Shown here: piece by piece, positions 51,111-60,065 of the stretch
Position numbering within the stretch: the stretch's first letter is position 1
Layout: the number at the start of each line of letters is the position of its first letter
Origin: Rhodobacter sp.
GTDB taxonomy: Bacteria; Pseudomonadota; Alphaproteobacteria; Rhodobacterales; Rhodobacteraceae
Assembly: GCA_020637595.1 (NCBI GenBank)
Contig: JACKKE010000015.1
Coordinates: forward strand, 16,704 to 80,703
Direction: 5' to 3'
DNA length: 64,000 bases
Translations under genes and position numbers: made by a program
The notes under the pieces: generated by a model
Seen by the model: only the letters and a program-made list of their open reading frames with translations
The model's database searches: none
Told to the model about the DNA's origin: nothing

Positions 51111-52277
51111 TCAGGGAAAGCGCACACGGCCGGGGATCAGCTGGTCGACGGTGGTGCCATTGCCCATCTGCCCGTAATCGTTTTCCCCCCAGCAATAGAC
51201 GCTGGCCGAGCGCGACAGCGCACAGGTGAATTCACGCCCGGCTGCGATCTGGGTGAACCGCAGACGGCTGCCAAACACCTGGACCGGACTGGAGCGGTCG
51301 GTCAGGGTTCCGTCGCCCAGCTGTCCGGCGGAGTTGTAGCCCCAGCAATAGGCGCGCTCGTTCGGGGTCACCGCGCAGGCGTGCGCAAAGCCTGTCGAGA
51401 TATCGGCAGCCCGGTTCAGGCCTTCGACGCTGACCGGAGAGTAGCGGCTGGTCTGGGTGCCGTCGCCCAGCTGGCCCCACCGGTTATAGCCCCAGCAAAA
51501 CGGCCGGTTGTTCGGGGTGATGCCGCAGGTCAGGGTCTGCCCTGCCGAGATTGCGGAAAAGCGGGGGCGCGGGATTTCGACCGGGACGAGGCTGTCGGTG
51601 GTGGAGCCGATGCCGAGAATGCCGTTGGTATTGCGCCCCCAGCAGAGGCTGCGCCCGTTCCGGCTGGTTGCGCAGGTGTGCGAATCTCCCGCCGAAATCG
51701 TCTGCAGCCCAGAAACTCCGGTTACTTCGGTCCGCAGGGTCCGGCTTTCGGTCGTTCCGTTGCCCAGCTGGCCCCAATAGTTATAGCCCCAGCACCAGGC
51801 GCGTCCGCCCCGACCGATGGCGCAGGTATGCGCCGAGCCGGCACTGATCGCGCGCACCCGCCGTAGATCCAGCACCTGCACCGGCGACAGCCTGTCCGTG
51901 GTCGTGCCATCGCCCAGTTGTCCGGAATAGTTGCCGCCCCAGCAGCGGACGCGACGGCTCTCGGTCAGGGCGCAGGTGTGATCGGCGCCGGCCGCGATCT
52001 GCGTGACGACACCAAGGCCCTGCACCTGGATCGGTGTTTCGCGCGAGGTGGTCGTGCCATCGCCCAGTTGCCCGGACAGGTTCATCCCCCAACACCAGAC
52101 GCCGCCATCGGCATCGAGCGCGCAGGTGTGGAAATCGCCCGTCGAAATCTGGATGATATCCGGTGCGGCGGCATGGACCGGCGCGGCCAGCGTTACTGCG
52201 GTCGCCAGGCCCGAGAGCGAGAGGGCGGAGCGCCGCAGAATGGCGGAAAACGCCGAGACGAGTGCATCAATGTGCAT
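51111..52277 (-). CDS. Secreted seven-repeat RCC1-type beta-propeller protein (1)
   Basis: This 388-residue protein has a signal-like N-terminus (SLSGLATAVTLAAPVHAAAP) and seven RCC1-like repeats of ~48 residues. Each has a His-x-Cys-Ala element, CWG and Gly-Gln-Leu-Gly-Asp-Gly-Thr: for example FHTCALDADGGVWCWG then NLSGQLGDGTTTSRE, to EFTCALSRSASVYCWG. Seven repeats fit a seven-bladed propeller. Each blade carries two Cys, unusual and compatible with disulfides outside the cell. Bacterial RCC1 proteins have varied, mostly unknown roles. It shares the locus with a second RCC1 protein at 54138. Confidence 0.88.
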   Translation of the reverse strand: MHIDALVSAFSAILRRSALSLSGLATAVTLAAPVHAAAPDIIQISTGDFHTCALDADGGVWCWGMNLSGQLGDGTTTSRETPIQVQGLGVVTQIAAGADHTCALTESRRVRCWGGNYSGQLGDGTTTDRLSPVQVLDLRRVRAISAGSAHTCAIGRGGRAWCWGYNYWGQLGNGTTESRTLRTEVTGVSGLQTISAGDSHTCATSRNGRSLCWGRNTNGILGIGSTTDSLVPVEIPRPRFSAISAGQTLTCGITPNNRPFCWGYNRWGQLGDGTQTSRYSPVSVEGLNRAADISTGFAHACAVTPNERAYCWGYNSAGQLGDGTLTDRSSPVQVFGSRLRFTQIAAGREFTCALSRSASVYCWGENDYGQMGNGTTVDQLIPGRVRFP

Positions 52278-52438
52278 GAAACAGACCCCCTAAGAACGCT
52301 TCGATGAATAGGGTCAGGGTCGCATCCCATCCGTCTTGTCGCAAGGATTTTGTCCTCGGGGCCGTTTTGCACCGCGGTTTTCGGCCTTGTCCGGGTCCAT
52401 CTGCCCATTTGGGCCGGCGCTGAAAACAAGGCCGTTGA

Positions 52439-53101
52439 TCAGGATGTTCTGACCGCTCGCGGCGCGTCGAGGGCGACGCGCACGGCCTGCAGGGCCAGCA
52501 TTGCTCCTTCGGGGGAATAGTGCTGGTTGTCGTTCGGTTTGTGGAAGGCGGGGCGGGTCATGCCGTCACGTGTCATCGTGACGGCTGGCTGGCGCACCAG
52601 TTCGACGTCGCGCGTGGCCCAGTATTCCGCGATCAGCTCTTCGGTTATCGCCGCGTCTGCGCCGGGGACTGGCTGGTCCCGGCTGGGCGCGGGGCGCGTC
52701 ATCAAAAGGATCCGCGCCGGACTGGACTGGCGGATGAGCCGGACAAAGCGATCCAGCGGCGCGTAGCGGCAGATCTCGGCCACCGCGGCGGCGCGAAAAC
52801 GGTCGCTCATCTCCTGGTTCAACCAGCGCGCCATCCGCACCGGCGCCGGATGCGCGCCGACCAGCACAAAGCAGTCGTGGTTGCCGATGACCGCATTCGG
52901 ACCGTGGTTGCCCCGGTGATACGGGAAGTCCACAAAGGCGCCCTGCTTTGCATCGTAAGCGATGGCATTGAGGCCAGCATTGTCGCGATAGCTGTCGGCC
53001 GCGGAATAGAACGCCCAGTCCAGCTGCCTGGCGTCGGGCAGCGTGTTGAAGGCTTTCAGCAGGGATCCGGCATGCGAATTGCCAATCACGCAAACCGTCA
53101 T
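52439..53101 (-). CDS. SGNH-like hydrolase-fold protein
   Basis: This 220-residue protein begins TVCVIGNSHAGSLLKAF, an SGNH-type block I with Ser after GN, and ends with NDNQHYSPEGAMLALQAV, resembling the D-x2-H block V. Intermediate IGNHDCFVLVGAH may provide the Gly/Asn blocks. It overlaps the GSCFA-like gene by ATGA (53098-53101), so the two are translationally coupled. It has no signal peptide. It may act on an acyl group of a glycan; the substrate is unknown. Confidence 0.7.
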   Translation of the reverse strand: MTVCVIGNSHAGSLLKAFNTLPDARQLDWAFYSAADSYRDNAGLNAIAYDAKQGAFVDFPYHRGNHGPNAVIGNHDCFVLVGAHPAPVRMARWLNQEMSDRFRAAAVAEICRYAPLDRFVRLIRQSSPARILLMTRPAPSRDQPVPGADAAITEELIAEYWATRDVELVRQPAVTMTRDGMTRPAFHKPNDNQHYSPEGAMLALQAVRVALDAPRAVRTS

Positions 53102-54060
53102 CGGTGCATCCCGAACATGCGCTCCTGCGCGTCGAAAAAACAGCGCATGATGAAATCGACGCCCGCCGGGCTGATCGACTGCTGGTCGGGCTCGAGGAAC
53201 ATGCCGCGGAAGGTCGGGGCGCTGACGATCTCGTAGCCGGGGAAGTAATCGACAAACGCCTGCGCGGCCGAAAGCTCTGCGGCGGCGGCGCGCAGGATGG
53301 ATTTGCTCTGCGTCGTGGCGACCAGAATATGGTCGCCGCTATTCGTCGCAATCAGCGGGGCCGGCGAGACGGTCAACAGGATCCTGATTTGGGGGTTGTG
53401 CCGGCGCATCAGGGTGATTGCCTCGCCCAGCGCCGCATGGACCTGGCTGAACCGCTGGTTGACGAAGATATGCCGATCCCTATCAAAGGTTCCCCCTGCG
53501 GTGCCGGGGCATATCGGGTATTCATAGCCGTCCCTGTGAAACCAGCTTTCGGTCTGGCCGAGGGCAAAGACGAACACTTCGGATTTCGTCACGCAGTCGC
53601 GCAGTGCCGCCAGTGTCAGGTCGCGCATCCGGGTTACCGTTTCCGGCGAGGCGAAGCCATCGGGCTCGATCTGTGGTCGGAACGGGTCGATGAAACGCTC
53701 GCCCTTGATCCAGACCTCACCCGGGATCGCTGCCTCGGCAAAGGCCCAGCGCAACCACTGGAGCAGCAGGGAGGGCGTGTCGATTGCCGCGGTTCGGGCC
53801 GAAAAGCGGCGATAGCCGAACTGCTGCGCCAGACGTTTGCTGACGATTCTGGGCGCGGGTTCGGCATCGAACCAGGCCATGCCGCGCGCGGTGAGGGCGC
53901 GCGCGAACTGCTGGGCGACCCCTGCGCCGAAGGTGACAACCGGCGTCCCTTGCGCGATCGGGAACTTCGGATCCCACAGATCGCTCACATCGAAGGGCGA
54001 GCGCGCGGCAACCGCGTCTTTCCAGCGGCTTTTTGGGGGGATGTCGTGATAGGGGTGCAC
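53098..54060 (-). CDS. GSCFA-domain (SGNH-like) protein
   Basis: This 320-residue protein, from GTG 54060 (HPYHDIPPKSRWKDAVAARSPF), has FGAGVAQQFARALTARGMAW where GSCFA proteins have G-S-C-F-A, so the Ser-Cys-Phe part is changed. Later blocks are VFALGQTESWFHRDGYEYP, ILLTVSPAPLIATNSGDHILVATTQSK and the C-terminal VDYFPGYEIV. The GSCFA family is poorly characterised but is often linked to surface glycan modification. It is upstream of the SGNH-like gene in a coupled pair. Confidence 0.75.
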   Translation of the reverse strand: MHPYHDIPPKSRWKDAVAARSPFDVSDLWDPKFPIAQGTPVVTFGAGVAQQFARALTARGMAWFDAEPAPRIVSKRLAQQFGYRRFSARTAAIDTPSLLLQWLRWAFAEAAIPGEVWIKGERFIDPFRPQIEPDGFASPETVTRMRDLTLAALRDCVTKSEVFVFALGQTESWFHRDGYEYPICPGTAGGTFDRDRHIFVNQRFSQVHAALGEAITLMRRHNPQIRILLTVSPAPLIATNSGDHILVATTQSKSILRAAAAELSAAQAFVDYFPGYEIVSAPTFRGMFLEPDQQSISPAGVDFIMRCFFDAQERMFGMHR

Positions 54061-54137
54061 GCCTTGAGCTTTTCCTGACCCAATCCCCCGACGGTATTCA
54101 GCGGGGCGAAACCGGTCAAGAGACCCGGGGGCGCGGG

Positions 54138-55322
54138 TCACAAGTCCGGGTCGATCCAGTCGAAAAACGCCGTGCGCGTCGGCCTGAGCCGGTCGTCCAG
54201 GGTTGCGTCCCCGATCCCGCCGAAACGGCCTTCTCCCCAGCACCGGACCTCGGCGTCCGTCGTCAGGCCACAGGTGAAACCATACCCGGGGGATGCGTCC
54301 TGCCAATTCCACTGGGATCCCCGCACGCGAACCGGCGAGGTCACAGGCGGGAAGCTCGACGGCCTCCGGTTTCCGACCTCTCCATGCCCGTTATTGCCCC
54401 AGCAATAGGCCCGGCCCGCAGGGCTGATGGCACAGGTGTTGAACTCGCCGGCGTTGATGCTCTGAACCACGCCAAGGGTCTGGACCGGGGTCGGCAGATT
54501 GCGGTTCGTTCTGCTGCCGTCCCCCAGTTGTCCGTGGGAATTGGCACCCCAACAGAACGCTCGCCCGCGGCGGTTGAGGGCACAGGTATGGCCCCCGCCC
54601 ACCGAGACCGACTGCACCCGTCCGATGCCCTGAACCCTGACCGGAGTCAGAGGTCCGTCATCGAAGGTGCCGATCCCGAGTTGCCCGTGGTAATTTGCGC
54701 CCCAGCAGAACAGTGCATCGCGCTGGTCGATCGCGCAGGCATGGGTGTCGCCGGTCGAGATGGCGCGGATCCGGCGCAGGCCTGGCACCTGTTGCGGGCT
54801 ATCCCTGTCGATGACGGTGCCGTCGCCCAACTGCCCCTCGTCGTTCAGTCCCCAGCAGGACACGCGCCCGTTGCGCTGGAGCGCGCAGGTGAACTTGAAA
54901 CCGGCTGCAATCGCCGTAGCAGCAGGCATTCGCACGCGATTCGGGAGCCTCTCGCCCGGGCCGCGCGGCATGCCGCGTTGGCCATTCTGGTTCTGTCCCC
55001 AGCAATGCACGGCGCCGTCGCCGTCAAGGGCGCAGGAGTGATTGGTGCCGGTTGCAATCGCGCTCATCGGGGCAAGGTTCTCGACGGCATAGGCAGCGGG
55101 CCAAAGGCCGTCATGGCCAAGCATCAAGGGGTCACCGTCGCCCCAGCACCAGACACGCCCGGCGTCGTCCAGCGCACAATTCCTGGTGTGATCGGACTCA
55201 ACCTGAAGAATGCGCGGCCAGACGCGCTGTTCTACGGGTTGTGACCATGCCGGGCTGGTTTGGACAGCCAGCAGTATGGCGAAAAGCGACGCGAAAAGAA
55301 CGGGCAAGCGGGTGACGGACAT
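54138..55322 (-). CDS. Secreted RCC1-type beta-propeller protein (2)
   Basis: This 394-residue protein starts at ATG 55322 with a signal peptide (LPVLFASLFAILLAVQTSPAWS). It has seven RCC1-like repeats with the same Cys pairing as the protein at 51111, for example NHSCALDGDGAVHCWGQNQ, KFTCALQRNGRVSCWGLND, THACAIDQRDALFCWGANY and GFTCGLTTDAEVRCWGEGR. Several repeats depart from the consensus, so it is the more divergent of the two. It faces the same direction as the GSCFA/SGNH pair. Confidence 0.87.
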   Translation of the reverse strand: MSVTRLPVLFASLFAILLAVQTSPAWSQPVEQRVWPRILQVESDHTRNCALDDAGRVWCWGDGDPLMLGHDGLWPAAYAVENLAPMSAIATGTNHSCALDGDGAVHCWGQNQNGQRGMPRGPGERLPNRVRMPAATAIAAGFKFTCALQRNGRVSCWGLNDEGQLGDGTVIDRDSPQQVPGLRRIRAISTGDTHACAIDQRDALFCWGANYHGQLGIGTFDDGPLTPVRVQGIGRVQSVSVGGGHTCALNRRGRAFCWGANSHGQLGDGSRTNRNLPTPVQTLGVVQSINAGEFNTCAISPAGRAYCWGNNGHGEVGNRRPSSFPPVTSPVRVRGSQWNWQDASPGYGFTCGLTTDAEVRCWGEGRFGGIGDATLDDRLRPTRTAFFDWIDPDL

Positions 55323-55430
55323 GGAAACCTGCAATCAACTTCTGATGGCGCTGACTATGGCAGGCAACGGACGCGCTGTCTCTGGAAATCGGCCCCGGCG
55401 CGGGGGCATACCGCGCCGGGGGCAGGGCCG

Positions 55431-56699
55431 CTATTCGGCCGCGTTCAAGAGGGCGGCCGGCTGGGCCAGCCCCTCCAGATGATCGGCAATCGCTGCCGCG
55501 ATCGCGCGTTTGTCGTCGACCGGGGTCACCCCCTGCGGTGTCACCATCAGCGCGCGCTGCTCGGTGCCGCGGGTGTCCTCGCCGCGGGTGGCGACGACCA
55601 GACCGCAGCGGTCCAGACGCTTGGCCGCGACGCGGACCAGTTCGTCCTCGGTGACGCCTTCGAGATACTTGAAGGCGATGGTGTGCATCGCCCCGCCCGC
55701 ATCCATCGCCATGTCGATGACTTTCTCGGTGGGCTCCAGCTCCAGCATCAGACTGGCCTGACCCGAGGCGATCTTGCCGCTGACCGCCTGTTTCGGCCGG
55801 TAATCCGCGACCCCGGCCGAAAAGATCCCGGCCCAGAGCCCCGATTTCGCCCGCGCCACGACGGTATCGCGATATTCGTCATAGGTGCGGGTGACGGTGA
55901 TTGGCATCGGCGTTTTCGGCCGCCACGCACCGTCGCCCAGGATCAGCTCGGCTTCGGCCCCGCGCCAGGTCAGTTCCTCGGCCACGCGGGCGCCCAGACG
56001 GCCGCGGAAGCGGTTGACGATGCGGCGCACGCCGTCGATCGGCACCGGGGTGGGCCCGGCGGTGACCATGATCTTGCGACCCAGCAGCGGCGAGGTGCTG
56101 AGCGCGCGACCCACCGCGATGCACAGCACCTCGGTGTCGGGCAGGTTGTGCTTGCCATAGGCGTCGCGGGGCGCGATCAGCCGCACGCCCTGCGCTGCCA
56201 GCCGCCTTGCGTTGTCCAGAAGCTGCGCGTTGTGCATCGTGCCGTGCATCGTCGGCGCGACCAGCACCTGCGTGCGCCCCTGCTCCATCCGCCCCAGCGC
56301 CGAGATCAGCGTCGCGGTGACGACCGTGTCGCCAATGCCGTGGGCCATCTTGGCGATGGTCGAATGGGTGGCCGGGGCGACCAGATAGGCGTCGAACGGG
56401 TCGGCATCGCTCAGATGCTCGGCCCGCCAGGTGAGGCCGGTCACCACTGGCCCCAGGGTCGCCCATTCCAGCGCCTCGCGCGCGACATACCGCAGCGCGT
56501 CTTCGCTGGCGAAGGCCACGACACTGGCCCCGTGCCGGCGCAAGCCGCGCGCGACTTCGGGGGCCTTCATCGCGGCGATGCCGCCCGTAACCAACAGGGC
56601 GATGCGCCGCCCTGCCAGCCGATCCGACGCCCACGGCACGTCGTGGTCGCCCATTGTCGACGGTGTCGGCGCACGGAAATCCCAATCATAGAGGCTCAT
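55431..56699 (-). CDS. CoaBC-like flavoprotein with altered decarboxylase signatures
   Basis: This 422-residue protein has an N-terminal HFCD flavoprotein half (LLVTGGIAAMKAPEVARGLRRHG near residue 36, AEHLSDADPFDAYLVAPATHSTIAK) and a C-terminal CoaB-like half (VTAGPTPVPIDGVRRIVNRFRGRLG near residue 211, AGVADYRPKQAVSGKI). The decarboxylase motifs differ from CoaC: PATHST replaces PASANT, and TMHGTMHNA replaces the P-x-M-N-x-x-M-W form. It may be a specialised paralogue rather than the CoA-biosynthesis enzyme, or a divergent CoaBC. It overlaps the transglutaminase-like gene by ATGA. Confidence 0.72.
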   Translation of the reverse strand: MSLYDWDFRAPTPSTMGDHDVPWASDRLAGRRIALLVTGGIAAMKAPEVARGLRRHGASVVAFASEDALRYVAREALEWATLGPVVTGLTWRAEHLSDADPFDAYLVAPATHSTIAKMAHGIGDTVVTATLISALGRMEQGRTQVLVAPTMHGTMHNAQLLDNARRLAAQGVRLIAPRDAYGKHNLPDTEVLCIAVGRALSTSPLLGRKIMVTAGPTPVPIDGVRRIVNRFRGRLGARVAEELTWRGAEAELILGDGAWRPKTPMPITVTRTYDEYRDTVVARAKSGLWAGIFSAGVADYRPKQAVSGKIASGQASLMLELEPTEKVIDMAMDAGGAMHTIAFKYLEGVTEDELVRVAAKRLDRCGLVVATRGEDTRGTEQRALMVTPQGVTPVDDKRAIAAAIADHLEGLAQPAALLNAAE

Positions 56700-57778
56700 G
56701 CTCGCACCTCACCACTGTCGGCTTCGGCGGCCCGCGCGGCCTTGCCCCATTCCAGATGCGCCCCGCGCGCCCGGTCGACACGGGTGTTCAGCGCCTCGAA
56801 ATGGCGCGGCAGGAAGCGGCTGCGCTTGCCCATCTCGTCTGCGATCGAGTCGACCACGGTGATGTCGAACAGATCCTTGTGCTGGATTTCCAGCGCCGGG
56901 ATATAGGGGCGCCCCTCGGTCAGGACGGGTTCCTCGCGGTCAGCCATCCAGGGGAACATCTCCAGGAAGATGCGGTAGCTGGCATAGTCATAGGACGAAT
57001 CCGCCCCGTGCCAGACGCCGTTCAGCTTCACCGCGGCAAAGTAGTGCTTGACCGTCGGGCGCTGCAGGGCCAGCCAGCCGGTCGGCATCAACTTGCCCAG
57101 GACGCTGGTCGACATCGGGATTTCGACGAACCCGGCCTCGAGCCCCGATGCGCGCATCAGCGCCACCTGCAGGTTGGTCTTGGTCGTACACATGCCGACC
57201 CCGCGCGCCAGCGTGTCGGACGCGCGCTCCTGCCAGGCGCCGAAGCGATAGGGGAAGCCATGCACGAATTTCAGGATCGCCTCGGCGGTCGAGGCCGGCG
57301 AGGCCCGGCGCAGACGGGCGGCGCGGCGGCGGATCTCCGGGTGGTCGATGTCGCACAGCGTCTCGGGGTCGGGCAGGATCGCCGGCGGCGTGGCGGCGGC
57401 TTCGGCCGCATCGGCGGCGACCAGCGCCTGCGTCACCACCCGGCGCATCGGGCGGTTTGCGGCGGCAGTCCAGGCCTCGGCGCCGAGGTCCAGCGTCCAG
57501 ACGCGCGCGGGCAGATCGACTGCCTGCAGCTGCTGGCCGCGGGCTTCGAAGTGATTGCCAGGCCCGAACCAGTCGCGCGCCCCCGCCAGACGACCGTCCA
57601 GGACGACGTGCAGCGGCAGCGCCCCGGCCGTGTCGAGCGTCGCGCCGGGTGCCAGGAACTGGACCTGTCCATAGGGGAACACGGCAGCATCATGTTCATC
57701 CAGGAAAAGTCCAAGGGTTGAATCGCGGAACAGGTCAAGCAATTCAGGGTTGAGTTTCTGCGCAGAGTTGGTTGTCAT
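56696..57778 (-). CDS. Transglutaminase-like (cysteine-protease fold) protein
   Basis: This 360-residue protein has GVGMCTTKTNLQVALMRASG (candidate nucleophile Cys near residue 193), then KHYFAAVKLNGVWHGADSSYDY (His and Asp near residues 243 and 258), the Cys-His-Asp order of the transglutaminase core. The N-terminal ~170 residues (PYGQVQFLAPGATLD and LVAADAAEAAATPP) are not recognised. No signal peptide is visible. It is the first gene of a two-gene operon with the CoaBC-like flavoprotein gene. I infer amide or peptide chemistry only from fold motifs. Confidence 0.68.
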   Translation of the reverse strand: MTTNSAQKLNPELLDLFRDSTLGLFLDEHDAAVFPYGQVQFLAPGATLDTAGALPLHVVLDGRLAGARDWFGPGNHFEARGQQLQAVDLPARVWTLDLGAEAWTAAANRPMRRVVTQALVAADAAEAAATPPAILPDPETLCDIDHPEIRRRAARLRRASPASTAEAILKFVHGFPYRFGAWQERASDTLARGVGMCTTKTNLQVALMRASGLEAGFVEIPMSTSVLGKLMPTGWLALQRPTVKHYFAAVKLNGVWHGADSSYDYASYRIFLEMFPWMADREEPVLTEGRPYIPALEIQHKDLFDITVVDSIADEMGKRSRFLPRHFEALNTRVDRARGAHLEWGKAARAAEADSGEVRA

Positions 57779-57892
57779 GGTTTCCCCCTACAGTCACGAG
57801 TTGCGGCAGACTGCGCCGACCCAGACCCCACTTGGCAGCTTCGGGGCCGGTCACAGGGTCAGGTTAGCGCCGCCATGCACGCAGAAGAAGAG

Positions 57893-57923
57893 TTTTGTTT
57901 CCATTCAGAAAACAAAAGAATGG
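57893..57923. promoter_or_regulatory. Overlapping inverted repeats upstream of the liv-type operon
   Basis: The 327-base region 57779-58105 has no gene and separates the divergent transglutaminase-like gene and livH. It holds TTTTGTTT (57893-57900) paired with AAACAAAA (57910-57917), and CCATTC (57901-57906) paired with GAATGG (57918-57923). The two dyads interleave, so they can form mutually exclusive hairpins. TTGACG at 58014-58019 (in GGGCTTGACGCAATTC) is a possible -35 box for livH; no clear -10 is seen. Confidence 0.45.
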
Positions 57924-58105
57924 ATTGTGCACGGGAATGACACGACCGCCGCAGACAAGGTTCCGTAACGTCGCTTTGCCGGTGCCGATGGAAAAAAGGT
58001 TGAAACGCTGCGGGCTTGACGCAATTCTCAAACAGAGCGCCAGGGAAACCGCCGGCACCGGGGTAAACCCCGGGTCAGGAGGGCGCCGGTCTGGGAGGGC
58101 CAATA

Positions 58106-58981
58106 ATGGAAATCTTGCAACTGCTGTTGAGCGGTCTCGCCAACGGCTGTGTGTATGGGCTTGTGGCGCTGGGCTTCGTGCTCATCTACAAGGCGACCGA
58201 AGCCGTGAACTTCGCCCAGGGCGATTTTATGATGCTCGGCGCCTTCGTGATGGTCGGCCTGGTGAACCCGCAGTTCATGGGTCTGAACTTCTGGCTGGCG
58301 GTGCCGATCGCGCTGATCATCATGGCGGTTCTCGGCTATCTGCTGGATCTGACGGTGCTGCGCTTCATGTTCGGTCAGAGCCAGACCGCCGTGGTCATCC
58401 TGACGATTGCGCTGGGTTTCGTGATCCGCTTCATCGCCGGGCTGATCTGGGGGCACGAGCCGCTGAACCTGCATTCGCCGCTGCGGCTGGGGGATGTGCG
58501 GCTGGGCGATGTGGTGCTCAGCATGGCGGATATCGCGGTGATCGTGGTGACGCTGCTGATGACCGTGTTGCTGTGGCAGTTCTTCCAGCGCACCAAGCTG
58601 GGGCTGGCGATGCAGGCGGCCAGCCAGAACCAGATGGCGGCCTATTATATGGGCATTCCGGTCAAGCGGGTGCAGGGTGCGGTCTGGGCGCTGGCGGGTG
58701 CCGTCGCCTGCGTGGCGGGGATCCTCTATGCCTCCAAGGGCACGCTGGACATCTCGTCCGGGTTCATCGGCATCAAGGCCTTTGCCGCGGCGGTGATCGG
58801 CGGTTTCGGCAGCCTTCCGGGCGCGCTGATGGGCGGTCTGATCGTCGGCGTGATCGAGCCTTTCGCCGCGCGCTTCCTGCCCTCGGGCTATAGCCAGCTT
58901 GCCGCCTATTCACTGCTGATCCTCGTGCTGATTTTCCGGCCCCACGGGCTCTTCGCGCAGGTGCGCACAAAGAAGGTCTGA
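58106..58981 (+). CDS. livH: Branched-chain-amino-acid-type ABC transporter permease (LivH)
   Basis: This 291-residue permease has LLLSGLANGCVYGLVALGFVLIY and TEAVNFAQGDFMMLGAF at the N-terminus, the usual LivH signatures. The EAA-type region is FIGIKAFAAAVIGGFGSLPGALMGGLIVGVIE near residue 220. It has about eight membrane segments. It pairs with LivM (58986) to form the channel; the substrate may be a branched-chain or other acid. A GGGAGG site precedes ATG 58106. Confidence 0.93.
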   Translation: MEILQLLLSGLANGCVYGLVALGFVLIYKATEAVNFAQGDFMMLGAFVMVGLVNPQFMGLNFWLAVPIALIIMAVLGYLLDLTVLRFMFGQSQTAVVILTIALGFVIRFIAGLIWGHEPLNLHSPLRLGDVRLGDVVLSMADIAVIVVTLLMTVLLWQFFQRTKLGLAMQAASQNQMAAYYMGIPVKRVQGAVWALAGAVACVAGILYASKGTLDISSGFIGIKAFAAAVIGGFGSLPGALMGGLIVGVIEPFAARFLPSGYSQLAAYSLLILVLIFRPHGLFAQVRTKKV

Positions 58982-58985
58982 CGCC

Positions 58986-60065
58986 ATGCGCTTTCATTTC
59001 AAGACGTCCTACGATCAGGACATCCGCCTGTTTCCCGATGGCTGGACCTTCTCGCTCTATGCCGCGCTCCTGGTGCTGATGCTGGTCATGCCCTGGCTGA
59101 TCAGCGACTTCTATCTGGGCGAAATGACCAACGTCCTGATCTGGGCGGTGGCCGGGCTGGGGTTGATGCTGCTGACCGGGCAGACCGGGCAGGTCAGCCT
59201 GGGGCATTCGGCCTTCATGGCGCTGGGCTGCTATCTGTGCGTGAATTTCATCGAGATGGGCCTGCCGTTCCTGGCGGCTTTCCTGCTGGCGGGGGTGGTC
59301 ACGGGGATCATCGGCGGGATCATCGCGATTCCCGCGCTCAGGCTGCACGGGGTGTATCTGGCGATCTTTACCCTGGCGCTGGCGATTCTGGCCGACGACA
59401 TGATCGTCATCCTCGAGCCCTGGACCGGCGGCGTGAACGGCTATTTCGCGCCCGAGATCTGGATCTTTGGCGTCGAGGTGAACCGCTGGGTGAACCCCTC
59501 GGCCTGGTATTACCTGGCGCTGGGCACCTCGATCTTTGTCGCGCTCCTGTATCGCAACCTGCTGCGCTCGCCCCTGGGTCGGGCCTTTGCCGCGGTGCGA
59601 GATTCCGAGATTTCGGCGCAGGCGATGGGTGTCGATGTCGCGCGGACCAAGACGCTGGCCTTTGGCCTCAGCTGCGCCTTTGCCGGGCTTGGCGGGGCGC
59701 TGATGGGGCTCTTTGCCGGGGCCTTCAACAACGAGACCTTCAACTTCCTGATCGCGATCCAGCTTCTGATGATGATCATCATCGGCGGGCTGGGGTTCAT
59801 CCACGGGGCGTTCCTGGGGGCGATCGTCATCGCCTTCCTGCCGCAGTTCCTGTCGATCCTGACCGACCAGATGGGCTCGTCCAGCATTCCGGGGCTGGAG
59901 GTGGGTGTGTTCGGGATGATCCTGATCGCCTTTATCCTGTTCGAGCCGATGGGCCTCTATGGCCGATGGCTGAAGATCCGCACCTGGCTGGAACTCTTCC
60001 CCTTCGCGCGCCGCGACATGTTCCGCCGGCAGAAGACCTATCTGAAGACGGAGCGCCTGAGATGA
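58986..60065 (+). CDS. livM: ABC transporter permease (LivM)
   Basis: This 359-residue polytopic protein has GLMLLTGQTGQVSLGHSAFMALGCYL near residue 60, the LivM signature. It also has AVRDSEISAQAMGVDVARTKTLAFGLSCAFAGLGGALMG near residue 195, where the EAA-like loop lies, and a C-terminal cytoplasmic tail. It starts 5 bp after livH and overlaps livG by ATGA (60062). Confidence 0.93.
   Translation: MRFHFKTSYDQDIRLFPDGWTFSLYAALLVLMLVMPWLISDFYLGEMTNVLIWAVAGLGLMLLTGQTGQVSLGHSAFMALGCYLCVNFIEMGLPFLAAFLLAGVVTGIIGGIIAIPALRLHGVYLAIFTLALAILADDMIVILEPWTGGVNGYFAPEIWIFGVEVNRWVNPSAWYYLALGTSIFVALLYRNLLRSPLGRAFAAVRDSEISAQAMGVDVARTKTLAFGLSCAFAGLGGALMGLFAGAFNNETFNFLIAIQLLMMIIIGGLGFIHGAFLGAIVIAFLPQFLSILTDQMGSSSIPGLEVGVFGMILIAFILFEPMGLYGRWLKIRTWLELFPFARRDMFRRQKTYLKTERLR

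Noticed and set aside
57893..57923. H-type pseudoknot from the interleaved repeats
   Set aside because: Loops 1 and 3 would have zero bases, which is not sterically possible for stems of 8 and 6 bp. Mutually exclusive hairpins are the better reading.
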